Counted from the first letter of the stretch, positions 47,918 to 57,083 are shown. The stretch: DNA of 64,000 nt from Oscillibacter valericigenes (GCF_021531435.1 NZ_JAFBIS010000005.1:62001-126000); one strand, 5' to 3'. Notes: generated by a model from the letters alone, not told the origin. Numbers and translations: made by a program.

Positions 47918-48783
47918 GATACTACGGAGCCGTCTACCGCCCCCCCTCCGAGGCGTACAGCCTCATCGTCCAGGTGACTTACGGATGCAGCCACAATACC
48001 TGCGCCTTCTGCAGCATGTATAAGGAAAAGCGGTTTGCCCTGCGGCCCCTGGACGAGGTGCTGGAGGACTTCCGCATCGCCCGCCGGACCTACCGCCATG
48101 TGGACAAGGTGTTCCTGGCGGACGGTGACGCCCTGGTGCGCAAGGCGTCGGAGCTGTACACTATCCTCGACACCATCCGGGAGCTGTTCCCGGAGTGTGA
48201 GCGGGTCACCAGCTACGCATCTCCGGCCAGCATCCGCATCCGCACGGACGAGGAGCTGCGAACCCTCCGGGCCAAGGGCCTGACCATGGTCTACATGGGC
48301 CTGGAATCCGGCTGCGACGAGGTTTTGAAGCTGATGCGGAAGGGCCACATGTCGGCGGAGATCATCGAGATGGGCCAGAAGGTCCGCCGGAACGGTATCG
48401 CCTTGTCCGTCACCGCCATCACCGGACTTGGCGGCCCGGAATTGCTGGAGCAGCATGCCATCGAGACGGCCAAGGCCTTCAACGCCATGAATCCGGAGTA
48501 CATCGGGATGCTGACGCTGATGGTGGAGCCGGGCACGCCGCTGTACGACTGGGTGCGGGACGGAGATTTCCGGCTGCTGACCCAGCCCCAGGTACTGCGG
48601 GAGACCCGCCTCCTTGTGGAGAACCTAGACAGCCCCGGCAGTGTGTTCCGCATGAACCACGCCAGCAACTACCTGGTGCTGAAAGGCACGCTGAACCAGG
48701 ACAAGGAGGCCATGCTCCGCACCATTGACGCCGCGGAGCACGACTTGAGCCGTCTGCGGCCTGAGGAATGGCGGGGCCTGTAA
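47914..48783 (+). CDS. Radical SAM protein of unknown specificity
   Basis: A 289-residue radical SAM enzyme. The cluster motif is C-x4-C-x2-C (GCSHNTCAFCSMYKEKRF), the longer spacing seen in Elp3/HemN-like relatives. VFLADGDALVRKA and MGLESGCDEVLKLMRKGH are the SAM-binding segments. The Elp3-like C-terminal part is missing, so this is a short stand-alone form. It begins inside the aminotransferase stop (ATGA), so coupled translation is expected. The substrate is unknown. Confidence 0.9.
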   Translation: MRYYGAVYRPPSEAYSLIVQVTYGCSHNTCAFCSMYKEKRFALRPLDEVLEDFRIARRTYRHVDKVFLADGDALVRKASELYTILDTIRELFPECERVTSYASPASIRIRTDEELRTLRAKGLTMVYMGLESGCDEVLKLMRKGHMSAEIIEMGQKVRRNGIALSVTAITGLGGPELLEQHAIETAKAFNAMNPEYIGMLTLMVEPGTPLYDWVRDGDFRLLTQPQVLRETRLLVENLDSPGSVFRMNHASNYLVLKGTLNQDKEAMLRTIDAAEHDLSRLRPEEWRGL

Positions 48784-48788
48784 CAATG

Positions 48789-48820
48789 AAAAATGGACGC
48801 CGGGGAGGCGTCCATTTTTA
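48789..48820 (+). terminator. Terminator after the radical SAM gene
   Basis: AAAATGGACGCC, short loop, GGCGTCCATTTTTA. Confidence 0.85.
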
Positions 48821-48888
48821 TATAGCCAAAAACATCGAGTCAAGCATGCCCTGTCTTCGGCGGGATAGGCGCGCAAGAAGATGACGGG

Positions 48889-49011
48889 ATGAAGGAACAG
48901 ACCCCGGCGGTCCGGGCGCGGGTGTCGATGTACTCCCCCTGGTACTCCTACCGCCTGTTCCGGGACTACACGGGGACAGCGGGGCTATATCAGGCTGCGC
49001 ATCGCCTGTAA
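48889..49011 (+). CDS. Possible 40-residue ORF or gene remnant
   Basis: An open frame of 40 codons with a protein-like composition (VSMYSPWYSYRLFRDYTG) between two terminators. A weak GAAGATGACGG precedes the ATG. It could be a small gene or the tail of a decayed one. No family recognised. Nothing else was seen in 48825-49010. Confidence 0.3.
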   Translation: MKEQTPAVRARVSMYSPWYSYRLFRDYTGTAGLYQAAHRL

Positions 49012-49053
49012 AAAAGGATCCCGGCTGACAACCGTCAGCCGGGATCTTTTTTT
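49011..49053. terminator. Bidirectional terminator
   Basis: AAAAAGGATCCCGGCTGAC, loop AACC, and its complement ending in seven T residues; overlaps the last bases of the RNHCP gene. Confidence 0.88.
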
Positions 49054-49438
49054 ACAGCAGGTCTTTCAGACGGCTCAGGGGGAAGGGGGGCTCCGCCAGA
49101 GGCTTCACCGCCAGGCTCATGAGCAGCGCCGGATTGTCGTCGGCGGCCACCCGGTTAGAGTGGAGCACGCCGCAGACCTTGCAGCGGTGGATGACGGCCC
49201 ATTCGCCGCCTTTGCGCACCCACACCGCCACCGGCTCCATGGTGCCGCCGCACTGAGCGGACCGGTCCCCGGGCTCGTCGTCCAGATGGACGCTGGCAAG
49301 GCAATTGGGACAGTGGTTGCGGTGGTGGCTCCCGGCTCCCTCGGGGCCAACGGGCCAGCCGCAGACACGGCAGGTGAACACATCATCGCAGGGTTCGGTG
49401 CGGTAGTCGGGCTTTTTCCGTTTGGGATCGTGATGCAA
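49052..49438 (-). CDS. RNHCP-domain zinc-binding protein
   Basis: A 128-residue protein with the diagnostic HRNHCPNCLAS stretch, preceded by FTCRVCGWPVG (CxxC) and followed by QCGGTMEPVAVWVRKGGEWAVIHRCKVCGVLHSNRVAADDN (second CxxC). RNHCP domains are expected to bind zinc and nucleic acid; no member has a firm function that I know. The start is TTG at 49438 behind GAGGAGG. It appears monocistronic. Confidence 0.85.
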   Translation of the reverse strand: MHHDPKRKKPDYRTEPCDDVFTCRVCGWPVGPEGAGSHHRNHCPNCLASVHLDDEPGDRSAQCGGTMEPVAVWVRKGGEWAVIHRCKVCGVLHSNRVAADDNPALLMSLAVKPLAEPPFPLSRLKDLL

Positions 49439-49472
49439 GGGAATTCCTCCTCGAAAGTTGTTTTTTCAGCTT

Positions 49473-49508
49473 CCGGGAGGTCGTGGCGTTACGGAACAGA
49501 CCTCCCGG
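49473..49508. other. 10-bp inverted repeat in the intergenic region 49439-49646
   Basis: CCGGGAGGTC and its complement are 16 nt apart, upstream of the RNHCP gene. No T-tract follows on either strand, so it may be a leader structure. The rest of the 207-bp region shows only an imperfect palindrome near the EamA stop (about 49618-49651). Confidence 0.45.
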
Positions 49509-49646
49509 TCAGTCCGCAAGCTCCGAGGTACGGTACAGTGTCAAACAGCAGTTCTCCTTTTTTAAATATGCCTGTTGAGGCCGATTTCAGTATAAATGGG
49601 GCAGATGCTCCTGTCAAGAGTAGTCATCCGCTCCATATGGACGACT

Positions 49647-50543
49647 CTACTCGGATTTTGCCAGCAGAAACACGGTGGCGGTAATGGCGGCGAAGCCAAT
49701 GAGGTCTGTCACGGAAAAGGTGGTCCCCAGCCACAGGGCGGAAAATACCGTGGCGGAGACAGGCTCTGTGGAGGCCAGCATGGACGCCCTGGCGGGGCCG
49801 ATGTCCAGGATGCCCTGCATGATAAGGGAAAAAGCCGCGGCGGTGCCAAGCAGGACGACGGCCCCCACTGCCAGCCAGCCCTGGAGGGACAGGCTGACGG
49901 AAAAGGTCCAGCTCCTGGCCGTCAGATTCAAAAAGACGCCGCCGATGAGCATGCTGGGACCGATGACGGCGTCCCGGTCCCAGCGGGAGAGCAGGGATTG
50001 GGGCAGCAGGGTGTACAGTGCCACAGCTACGGCGGCGGCCAGCCCCCAGAACAGTCCCCTGGGAGAGAGCGCCATGTGGCCGGGGTCGCCGCCGGTAGCC
50101 AGCAGATATACGCCCGCCAGGGCCAGCACCAGCGCCGCTCCCTCCCGACGGGAGGGCAGGCGGCGGACCCGGAGGCAGGTATAGCCCATGACGATGAGCA
50201 GCCCCAGGTTCTGCAGCACCGTGGTGGTGGCGGCGTTGGACCACGAGATGGCGGTCATGTAGGCGTACTGGCACAGCAGCAATCCGAAGATGCCGTAGCA
50301 GATGAGCCGCAGCAGGTCCTTTGGATTGCGGAGGATACCCAGCACGCTGTCCCGGTGCCGCAGCACAGCCGGTACCGTCAGCAGGATGCCGCCCGCCAGG
50401 AGCCGCACACAGGTCAGCCATAGGGAGCTGACCTCGAACCGGGAAAACAAGTATTGTCCGCAGGTGCCGGAAAAGCCCCAGCACACGCCGCCCAGGGCGG
50501 CACAGGCCACGCCCCGGAGAGCGTGGGGATTTTTCTCTTGCAT
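49647..50543 (-). CDS. EamA/DMT-family transporter
   Basis: A 298-residue protein with ten helices in two EamA repeats. Marks: GVCWGFSGTCGQYLF near the N-terminus and, in the second half, RGLFWGLAAAVAVALYTLLPQ, ending with ASTEPVSATVFSALWLG (the typical EPV motif). Members export amino acids, metabolites or drugs; the substrate is not predictable. The start at 50543 follows AAGGACAAAC. It lies downstream of the pyr operon and may be separate from it. Confidence 0.9.
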   Translation of the reverse strand: MQEKNPHALRGVACAALGGVCWGFSGTCGQYLFSRFEVSSLWLTCVRLLAGGILLTVPAVLRHRDSVLGILRNPKDLLRLICYGIFGLLLCQYAYMTAISWSNAATTTVLQNLGLLIVMGYTCLRVRRLPSRREGAALVLALAGVYLLATGGDPGHMALSPRGLFWGLAAAVAVALYTLLPQSLLSRWDRDAVIGPSMLIGGVFLNLTARSWTFSVSLSLQGWLAVGAVVLLGTAAAFSLIMQGILDIGPARASMLASTEPVSATVFSALWLGTTFSVTDLIGFAAITATVFLLAKSE

Positions 50544-50562
50544 ATGTTTGTCCTTAAAAGGC

Positions 50563-50592
50563 GTCCGGCCCGGAGCAAGGCCCCGGGCCGGT
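50563..50592 (-). terminator. Probable terminator after the pyr operon
   Basis: CCGGCCCGG, 9-nt loop, CCGGGCCGG, then ACGCCTTTTAAG on the minus strand. Confidence 0.6.
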
Positions 50593-50596
50593 TATC

Positions 50597-51022
50597 TCAG
50601 AATTTCTTGTCGATAGCGGTCTCGCAGTAGGCGCAGCGGTAGGTGTGCTTCGCCGGGTCGCTCAGCAGGAAGATGGCGTCCAGCTGGGATTCTGCCACGG
50701 TGATGCAGCGGGGGTTCTTGCAGTGGATGACATTCACCAGCTTCTGGGGCAGCTCCAGGTGCTTCTTTTCCACCCGCTTGCCGTCCCGGATGATGTTGAC
50801 GGTGATGTTGGAGTCGATGTAGCCCAGCACATCCAGATCCAGATCCAGGGGATAGTCGATCTTGATGATGTCCTTTTTCCCCATGTGCTCACTGCGGGCA
50901 TTCTTGATGATGGCCACCTGGCAGTCCAGCTCGTCCAGATGGAGGTACCTGTAGATGTCCATGCTCTTGCCGGCCTGAATGTGGTCCAGGACCACGCCGT
51001 TTTGGATGCTGTCGATATTCAT
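50597..51022 (-). CDS. pyrI: Aspartate carbamoyltransferase regulatory subunit
   Basis: A 141-residue PyrI. The allosteric domain includes NGVVLDHIQAGKSMDIYRYL, and the C-terminal zinc domain has CKNPRC and CAYCETAI, the four zinc cysteines. It binds nucleotides and tunes the catalytic subunit PyrB, encoded 18 nt upstream. Presence of PyrI points to allosteric control of this pathway by CTP/ATP. It is the last gene of the operon. Confidence 0.95.
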   Translation of the reverse strand: MNIDSIQNGVVLDHIQAGKSMDIYRYLHLDELDCQVAIIKNARSEHMGKKDIIKIDYPLDLDLDVLGYIDSNITVNIIRDGKRVEKKHLELPQKLVNVIHCKNPRCITVAESQLDAIFLLSDPAKHTYRCAYCETAIDKKF

Positions 51023-51040
51023 AGATGCAGATACCTCCCC

Positions 51041-51961
51041 TTAGATTTCAACGCCCAGCAGCTTCATGATGAGGGCCATGCGGATGAACTTGCCGTTCTT
51101 GACCTGGCGCCAGTAGGCGGCCCGGGGGTCCTTGTCCACCGCCACGGCGATCTCATTGACACGGGGCAGGGGATGGAGGATGGAGAGGTCGGCCTTGGCG
51201 TTTACCAGCTTTTCCGGGGTCAGGATGTAGCTGTCCTTCAGCCGCAGGTAGTCCTCCTCGTTGAAGAACCGCTCCTTCTGGACGCGGGTCATGTACAGAA
51301 TGTCCAGCTGGGGGATGACAGACTCCAGATCGGTGGTCTGGGTGTAGGGGATGCCCTTCTTTTTCAGGGCCTCCTCCTTCACATAGCGGGGCAGCTTTAG
51401 CTCGGTGGGAGAGATGAGAACGAAGTTGATGTTGCTGTACCGGCTCAGGGCGTTCACCAGGGAGTGGACAGTGCGGCCGAATTTCAGGTCGCCGCAGAAG
51501 CCGATGGTGAAGTTGTCCAGGCGGCCCTTTTCCCGGTGGATGGTCAGCAGGTCCGTCAGGGTCTGGGTGGGATGGTTGTGGCCGCCGTCGCCGGCGTTGA
51601 TGATGGGCACCTCGGCTACCTGGGCGGCGGCGAGGGGTGCGCCCTCCTTGGGGTGGCGCATGGCGATGATGTCGGCGTAGCAGCTGACGGTGTGGATGGT
51701 GTCGCCCACGGTCTCGCCCTTGGCGGTGGAGCTGGAGTTGGCGGAGGAGAAGCCCAGCACGCTGCCGCCCAGCGACAGCATGGCGGACTCGAAGGAGAGG
51801 CGGGTGCGGGTGGAGGGCTCAAAAAACAGCGTTGCCAGCTGCTTGTGGGCGCAGGCGTCCTGATACTTGGCGGGGTTTTCGATAATGTCCTCAGCGGTGG
51901 CGATCAGTTCGTCGATCTCCTCCACGGACAGGTCAACAATATCAATGAGATTTCTGGGCAT
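51041..51961 (-). CDS. pyrB: Aspartate carbamoyltransferase catalytic subunit
   Basis: A 306-residue enzyme that joins carbamoyl phosphate and aspartate to carbamoyl aspartate. Marks: [16 protein letters not shown] (carbamoyl phosphate site), NSSTAKGET with the mobile Lys, [16 protein letters not shown], and the late HPLPRVNEI. It is followed by pyrI, so the holoenzyme is probably the PyrB6PyrI6 type. Confidence 0.96.
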   Translation of the reverse strand: MPRNLIDIVDLSVEEIDELIATAEDIIENPAKYQDACAHKQLATLFFEPSTRTRLSFESAMLSLGGSVLGFSSANSSSTAKGETVGDTIHTVSCYADIIAMRHPKEGAPLAAAQVAEVPIINAGDGGHNHPTQTLTDLLTIHREKGRLDNFTIGFCGDLKFGRTVHSLVNALSRYSNINFVLISPTELKLPRYVKEEALKKKGIPYTQTTDLESVIPQLDILYMTRVQKERFFNEEDYLRLKDSYILTPEKLVNAKADLSILHPLPRVNEIAVAVDKDPRAAYWRQVKNGKFIRMALIMKLLGVEI

Positions 51962-51975
51962 CTTGGTTCCTCCTC

Positions 51976-52611
51976 TCAGCCGATCCAGGATTCGTCAGAG
52001 GGATTGGCCCGGAATTTTTTCAGGCGGGCAATGTCCTCAGGTCTGATCTTCCCCTCCTCGGCGGCCACTTCACACACGGCGTCGAAGTTGGAGAGGCTGT
52101 AATTGACCACATTGGCGGCGGCCATGCGGTCCAGGCCCTTCTGCAATCCGTAGGTGAAGATGGACACGATGCCCAACACCTCGGCGCCGGCCTCCCGCAG
52201 GGCCTCCACCACCTCAATGCAGCTGCCGCCGGTGGAGATCAGGTCCTCCACGACAACGACCTTCTGCCCTTTTTCCAGCTTGCCCTCGATGCGGTTCTGG
52301 CGGCCGTGGTCCTTGTTGCCGGAGCGGACGTAGCCCATGGGCAGGCCCATGAGGTGGCCGCAGATGGCGGCGTGGGCGATGCCGGCGGTGGAGGTGCCCA
52401 TCAGGACCTCCACGGTGGGATAGTGCTTGCAGATGAGGTCCACCAGGCCCTCCTCCACATGGGTGCGGACGGCGGGGGCCGTCAGGGTCAGGCGGTTGTC
52501 GCAGTAGATGGGGCTCTTGATGCCGCTGGCCCAGGTAAAGGGCTCGTCGGGCCGCAGGAACACGGCGCCGATGCTCAGCAGGTCATGGGCGATGGTTTTC
52601 TCCAAACTCAT
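51976..52611 (-). CDS. pyrE: Orotate phosphoribosyltransferase
   Basis: A 211-residue enzyme converting orotate and PRPP to OMP. Marks: [16 protein letters not shown] near the N-terminus, [37 protein letters not shown] (PRPP loop [12 protein letters not shown] with the two acidic residues). The start at 52611 follows GGAGGATTT. It lies between pyrF and pyrB. Confidence 0.96.
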   Translation of the reverse strand: MSLEKTIAHDLLSIGAVFLRPDEPFTWASGIKSPIYCDNRLTLTAPAVRTHVEEGLVDLICKHYPTVEVLMGTSTAGIAHAAICGHLMGLPMGYVRSGNKDHGRQNRIEGKLEKGQKVVVVEDLISTGGSCIEVVEALREAGAEVLGIVSIFTYGLQKGLDRMAAANVVNYSLSNFDAVCEVAAEEGKIRPEDIARLKKFRANPSDESWIG

Positions 52612-52635
52612 ATCGTAAATCCTCCTCAGAAATTG

Positions 52636-53337
52636 TTAACCTAAGAAATCCTTGACGGCCCGGCGGTAGGCGGCCACGGGGTCCTCCGCCTGGGTGATGG
52701 GACGGCCCACCACGATGTAGTCGCAGCCGGACTTGCCCGCCTTTTCGGGGGTCATAATGCGCTTCTGGTCGCCTACGGCGCTGTCGGCGAAGCGGATACC
52801 GGGGGTGACGGTGACGAAATTCTCGCCGCACTTCTCCTTGACGAGAGCGGCCTCCAGGGGAGAGCACACCACGCCGTCCAGACCGCAGTCGGCGGCGTTC
52901 TTGGCGTAGGACATGACGGTCTCCGCCATGGGCACGTCGATGAGCAGCTCGTTTTTCAGCGCGGCGGCGTCGGTGGAGGTCAGCTGGGTGACGGCAATGA
53001 GAATAGGCCGGGTGCCGTCAGGCCGGGTCAGGCCCTCCAGGGCGCCCTTCATCATCTCGGAAGCGCCGGCGGCGTGGAGGTTCACCATGTCCACGTCCAG
53101 CCGGGAGAGGACGCTCATGGCCCGCTTCACGGTGTTGGGGATGTCGTGGAGCTTCAAATCCAGGAAAATCTTGTGGCCCCGGGCCTTGATGTCCCGGACG
53201 ATCTGGGGGCCTTCGGCGTAGAACAGCTCCATACCGATCTTCACAAAGGGCTTTTCGCCAGCGGGGAACCGGTCCAAAAAGGCCAGGGTCTCCTCACGGG
53301 TGGGGAAATCCAGGGCAATGATAACGTCTTTAGCCAT
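52636..53337 (-). CDS. pyrF: Orotidine 5'-phosphate decarboxylase
   Basis: A 233-residue enzyme of the group 1 type that decarboxylates OMP to UMP. The catalytic array is [14 protein letters not shown] (Asp-Lys-x-x-Asp), preceded by [12 protein letters not shown] and followed by the phosphate-binding [17 protein letters not shown]. Its 3' end follows pyrE spacing normally; its start overlaps the end of pyrD by 8 nt. Confidence 0.96.
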   Translation of the reverse strand: MAKDVIIALDFPTREETLAFLDRFPAGEKPFVKIGMELFYAEGPQIVRDIKARGHKIFLDLKLHDIPNTVKRAMSVLSRLDVDMVNLHAAGASEMMKGALEGLTRPDGTRPILIAVTQLTSTDAAALKNELLIDVPMAETVMSYAKNAADCGLDGVVCSPLEAALVKEKCGENFVTVTPGIRFADSAVGDQKRIMTPEKAGKSGCDYIVVGRPITQAEDPVAAYRRAVKDFLG

Positions 53338-54247
53338 GATGTGCTCCTCCTGTCAGTTCAGAAATATCAGTCACGCCCATCCGCTCACACACGGCGGGCA
53401 GGTTTTCCACAATGGCCTTGCAGGCGTAGGGGTCTTTCAGGTTGGCGGCGCCCACTTCCACAGCGGCAGCGCCCGCCAGCATCATTTCCGCAGCGTCCTC
53501 GGCGGAGGAAACGCCGCCGCAGCCGATGATGGGGATATTTACCGCCGCGTACACATCCCACACCATCCGCAGGGCGATGGGGAACACGGCGGGGCCGGAA
53601 ACACCGCCGGTGCGGTTGGCAATGACGGGCTTGCGGGACTTCAGGTCAATGCGCATGCCAAGCAATGTGTTGATGAGGCACACGCCGTCAGCCCCCGCGT
53701 CCTCGCAGGCTTTCGCGATCTCCGCGATGTCCGTGACGTTGGGCGTCAGCTTCATAAAAACAGGCTTGTCCGTGACGGCCTTCACCGCTTTTGTCACCTC
53801 GGCGGCAGCCTTGGGGTCACAGCCGAAGTTCTTGCCCCCGGCGTGGACGTTGGGACAGGAGATGTTCACTTCCAGGAGCTTGACCTGCTCTACGTCATTC
53901 AATTTGCGGCAGTTCTCCGCGTACTCCTCCAGGGAAAACCCGCCCACGTTGGCGATGACGGGCCCCTGGAAAATCTTCGCGATGTTGGGTACTTCCTTTG
54001 CAATCACGGCGTCAATACCGGGATTCTGGAGACCCACGGCGTTCAGCATTCCTCCGGTCATCTCCGCGATGCGGGGCTGGGGATTGCCCAGCCGGGCCTG
54101 GCCGGTGGTGCCCTTCCAGGAGAAGCTGCCCAGGATGTTCAGGTCGTATAATTCGGCGTACTCCCGGCCGTAGCCGAAGGTGCCGGAGGCAGGAATGATG
54201 GGATTTTTCAGCTCCACGCCCGCCAAATTCACGGTCAGGTTTACCAT
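53330..54247 (-). CDS. pyrD: Dihydroorotate dehydrogenase B, catalytic subunit
   Basis: A 305-residue FMN TIM-barrel enzyme of class 1B, oxidising dihydroorotate to orotate. Marks: [34 protein letters not shown] with the catalytic Cys, [11 protein letters not shown] and [19 protein letters not shown]. It needs the PyrK subunit encoded just upstream, which passes electrons to NAD+. Confidence 0.96.
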   Translation of the reverse strand: MVNLTVNLAGVELKNPIIPASGTFGYGREYAELYDLNILGSFSWKGTTGQARLGNPQPRIAEMTGGMLNAVGLQNPGIDAVIAKEVPNIAKIFQGPVIANVGGFSLEEYAENCRKLNDVEQVKLLEVNISCPNVHAGGKNFGCDPKAAAEVTKAVKAVTDKPVFMKLTPNVTDIAEIAKACEDAGADGVCLINTLLGMRIDLKSRKPVIANRTGGVSGPAVFPIALRMVWDVYAAVNIPIIGCGGVSSAEDAAEMMLAGAAAVEVGAANLKDPYACKAIVENLPAVCERMGVTDISELTGGAHHG

Positions 54248-54978
54248 ACGATCTCCTCCTTATACAGGATGGGGCCGTCCTTGCAGACCCGCTTGTATCC
54301 GTCCCTGGTGGGCACGGTGCAGCCCATGCAGGCGCCGAAGCCGCAGCCCATCCGGGCCTCGAAGCTGAACTGTCCATCCTTGAGTTGGGGCAGGGAATGG
54401 ACGGCTTTCAGCATAGGCAGCGGGCCGCAGGAGAGCACGTAGTCGCATTCCGGCACAGCCTTGATGCAGTCGGTGACAAAACCCTTCACGCCTAAGGAGC
54501 CGTCCTCGGTGGCGATGAGCAGCCGGCAGCCCAGGGCGGCGAACTCCTCCAGATAGAAGGCGTCCTTCCCGGTGCGAAAGCCCAGGGCTACGGTGGGATT
54601 CTGTCCCCGCTCCAGCATCCGCTGGGCAAGGCCGTACAGCGGGGCGATTCCGATGCCGCCGCCCGCCAGAACCGGGTGTTCCCCGGCCAGGCTCATGTCA
54701 AAGCCGTTGCCCAGTCCGGAGAGCACGTCCAGCTCCGTGCCGGGCACGCAGCGCACCAGCTCCTTTGTGCCCTCGCCCACGACCTTCACCAGCAGCATGA
54801 GCGCGTCCTCTGTCCAGTTGCAGATGGAGATGGGGCGCCGCAGGAACTTGCCGGGCAGCTCAATATTCACGAATTGACCCGGCGCGGTGATGGCGGAGGT
54901 GTCGCCGGAGAGCACCAGCTCATAGGTGTCCTCCGTCAGCTGCCGGGCGTGTTCTAGGGTAAAGAGAGACTTTTTCAT
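54241..54978 (-). CDS. pyrK: Dihydroorotate dehydrogenase B, electron-transfer subunit
   Basis: A 245-residue FAD and 2Fe-2S protein. FAD is bound by LRRPISICNWTED, NAD by LAGGGIGIAPLYGLAQRM. The C-terminal cluster cysteines are in MGCGFGACMGCTVPTRDGYKRVC. It couples PyrD to NAD+. It overlaps pyrD by 7 nt and pyrC by 4 nt. Confidence 0.96.
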   Translation of the reverse strand: MKKSLFTLEHARQLTEDTYELVLSGDTSAITAPGQFVNIELPGKFLRRPISICNWTEDALMLLVKVVGEGTKELVRCVPGTELDVLSGLGNGFDMSLAGEHPVLAGGGIGIAPLYGLAQRMLERGQNPTVALGFRTGKDAFYLEEFAALGCRLLIATEDGSLGVKGFVTDCIKAVPECDYVLSCGPLPMLKAVHSLPQLKDGQFSFEARMGCGFGACMGCTVPTRDGYKRVCKDGPILYKEEIVW

Positions 54979-56258
54979 AAGGCGTCCTCCTGGGTATTCA
55001 GGTCATGGTAGACGATCTCCCCGCCGCAGACGGTCATGGCGACAGCGGCGGACACGCCCCAGCCGTCAAAGGGGGTGGCCCGGCCCAGGGAGCGGAAGGT
55101 GCTGCTGTCGATGACGTGGGGACGGTTCAGGTCCAGCACCGTCAGGTCAGCGGGCTGCCCTTCTTCCAGGGAGCCACCGGGCAGGCCGAAAATCTTCCGG
55201 GGATTGACGCACAGGGCGTTCAGAATGGTCGTGAGCGGCACGATGCCAGTCTCCACCAGATTCGTGTACAGAATGGGGAAGGCGGTCTCCAGCCCCACGA
55301 TGCCGTTGAGACTGCCCCGCAGGCCCTTGGCTTTTTCCTCGGCGCTGTGGGGAGCGTGGTCGGTGGCGATGCAGTCCACGGTGCCGTCCAGCAGGCCCTC
55401 GATGAGGGCGTCCCGGTCGGCGGCGGAGCGGATGGGAGGATTCATTTTGAACCGTCCCTCGTCCAGCAGATCCTCGTCGGTGAGCACCAGATAGTGGGGC
55501 CCGGTCTCGCAGGTCACGGGCAATCCCTCGGCTTTCGCGGCCCGGATGAGAGCTACGGTCTCCTTGGTGGAGATATGGCAAACATGATACCGACAGCCCG
55601 TCTCCCGCACCAGCTGGATGTCCCGCTCCACCTGCTTCCACTCGCTGGCAGGGTCGTTGCCGGGGAAACCATTCCGCCGGGCAAATTCCCCGTCGTGGAT
55701 GGCCCAGCCCTTTGTCAGCAGGGATTCATCCTCGCTATGGGCCACGATGGGCTTGTCCAGCGATTTGGCCAGCAGCATGGCGGAGCGCATCATCTCCCGG
55801 GACTGGACACCCCGCCCGTCGTCGGAGAAGCCCGCCACTTCGGAGGCCATCGCCGCCAGGTCCGCCAGTTCCTCGCCCTTTTCGCCCCGGGTGATGGCGC
55901 CGTAGGGATACACATGGACCCTGGCGTTTTTCCGAATGAGGTCCAGCTGCACCTGCAGATTCGCCCCGTCGTCGGGGACGGGCTTCAGGTTGGGCATGGA
56001 GCAGACGGCGGTGTAGCCGCCGGCGGCGGCGGCAGAGGTGCCGGAGAAAATCGTCTCCTTATAAGAAAAACCAGGCTCCCGAAGATGAACGTGGACATCG
56101 ACGAAACCTGGAACGATCAAATGATTATGCAATTCAATGACGGAAAAGCCTTCCGTGGGAAGGGAGGAAGAAACAATACGGCCCTGGTCAATGGCGAGGT
56201 CCATATTCTGAAATCCGCCGTTCAAAAAAACGGTTCCGCCGGTCAGCAGCAAACGCAT
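54975..56258 (-). CDS. pyrC: Dihydroorotase
   Basis: A 427-residue type I dihydroorotase that cyclises carbamoyl aspartate. Marks: VDVHVHLREPGF (metal His pair), later AHSED, CHISTKE (His) and TDHAPH (Asp with the last His ligand). It is the first gene of the operon. Gene order C-K-D-F-E-B-I covers every step from carbamoyl phosphate to UMP. Confidence 0.96.
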   Translation of the reverse strand: MRLLLTGGTVFLNGGFQNMDLAIDQGRIVSSSLPTEGFSVIELHNHLIVPGFVDVHVHLREPGFSYKETIFSGTSAAAAGGYTAVCSMPNLKPVPDDGANLQVQLDLIRKNARVHVYPYGAITRGEKGEELADLAAMASEVAGFSDDGRGVQSREMMRSAMLLAKSLDKPIVAHSEDESLLTKGWAIHDGEFARRNGFPGNDPASEWKQVERDIQLVRETGCRYHVCHISTKETVALIRAAKAEGLPVTCETGPHYLVLTDEDLLDEGRFKMNPPIRSAADRDALIEGLLDGTVDCIATDHAPHSAEEKAKGLRGSLNGIVGLETAFPILYTNLVETGIVPLTTILNALCVNPRKIFGLPGGSLEEGQPADLTVLDLNRPHVIDSSTFRSLGRATPFDGWGVSAAVAMTVCGGEIVYHDLNTQEDAL

Positions 56259-56297
56259 GGGGCATCTCCTTTCTTCATTTCCATTATTCGACTAATC

Positions 56298-56326
56298 ATT
56301 TTATCGGAAACGGAAGGGGATGTCAA
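56298..56326 (-). promoter_or_regulatory. Promoter of the pyr operon
   Basis: TTGACA (56321-56326), 17-bp spacer, TAAAAT (56298-56303). The leader to pyrC is only about 33 nt, too short for a PyrR attenuator. Confidence 0.85.
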
Positions 56327-56388
56327 CGGATTTTCACTGTCAAAAGACATAAAAAAGGGAAGGATATCCTGCTGCTTTTCGGGGCGGC

Positions 56389-56667
56389 TCAGCCTCCGCG
56401 CAGGTCCTCCGCCAGCAGCTGTAAGTGGGCGATCTGCTGCGGCGTCAGACCGGATACATCCAGTGTCCGCAGAGGCTCCCGGCCCAGCAGACAGTCCGTC
56501 GTGACGCCGAACAGGTCCGCGATCTTCTCCAAAAGTTCAATGGAGGGCTGGATATTGTTGCTTTCCCAATTGGAGACGCTCTGCTTGGAGACGCCCAGGC
56601 GGTGGGCCAATTCGACCTGTGTGATGCCCCGGGCCGTCCGCAGGCGGCGGATCTGTTCGTGCAGCAT
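56389..56667 (-). CDS. XRE-family HTH regulator
   Basis: A 92-residue regulator with the HTH at residues 5-58 (IRRLRTARGITQVELAHRLGVSKQSVSNWESNNIQPSIELLEKIADLFGVT) and a short tail ending LQLLAEDLRGG. The start at 56667 follows GGAGGGTATCTCC; the much longer open frame upstream covers the promoter region and is not real. It is divergent from a small gene, with a shared inverted-repeat region between. Confidence 0.9.
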   Translation of the reverse strand: MLHEQIRRLRTARGITQVELAHRLGVSKQSVSNWESNNIQPSIELLEKIADLFGVTTDCLLGREPLRTLDVSGLTPQQIAHLQLLAEDLRGG

Positions 56668-56692
56668 GGAGATACCCTCCCTTGAGACCGAT

Positions 56693-56750
56693 ATTACAAT
56701 ACAATTGTAAAATTCAGATTGACTTTCAATAAATACTAAAGTATTGTAAT
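56693..56750. promoter_or_regulatory. Operator-like inverted ATTACAATAC pair between divergent genes
   Basis: ATTACAATAC at 56693-56702 and its exact complement at 56741-56750. Nested palindromes TTACAAT-ACA-ATTGTAA (56694-56710) and AATACT-AA-AGTATT (56732-56745) are also present. A plus-strand promoter (TTGACT 56719, TATTGT 56742) lies within. The XRE protein probably binds here. Confidence 0.55.
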
Positions 56751-56859
56751 AATGGACTTTCTTAAAACGAGGGGAAAACTGGAACCATCCCCTCTGTTTC
56801 GACAATATCTGCGCGTGAATTTTGATAAATTGGTTCGCAAAGACAGGGGGGGGATTCTC

Positions 56860-57033
56860 GTGGACGACAAGGCAGCGCGGGAGAAAAGACTGCAATTTTT
56901 GATGCTGTGCGGTCCGCTGGAGGATGCCATCGACCTGATCGACGCGGGCAAGGTGGAATCTGCCAGGGCACTGCTGACGCGATTACTGGACCGGGCAAAG
57001 GACCAGGCGGAGAAGTATCAGGAAAACAAATGA
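56860..57033 (+). CDS. Small helical protein divergent from the XRE regulator, unknown function
   Basis: A 57-residue helical, charged protein read from GTG 56860, which has GGGGGGG six nt upstream. An ATG at 56752 would add 36 residues but sits at the predicted transcription start. LCGPLEDAIDLIDAGKVESARALLTRLLDRAKDQ looks like paired amphipathic helices. Function unknown; likely controlled by the XRE protein. Confidence 0.65.
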   Translation: MDDKAAREKRLQFLMLCGPLEDAIDLIDAGKVESARALLTRLLDRAKDQAEKYQENK

Positions 57034-57041
57034 AATGCTGT

Positions 57042-57067
57042 GCGGCGCGGGGAAAAACCCGCGCCGC
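57042..57067 (+). terminator. Intrinsic terminator
   Basis: GCGGCGCGGG, loop GAAAAA, CCCGCGCCGC, then TTTC, directly after the small gene. Confidence 0.75.
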
Positions 57068-57083
57068 TTTCTGCCGCACCCGT

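Noticed and set aside
56259-56390. PyrR attenuator or T-box before pyrC
   Set aside because: The leader after the promoter is about 33 nt and shows no anti-terminator pair.
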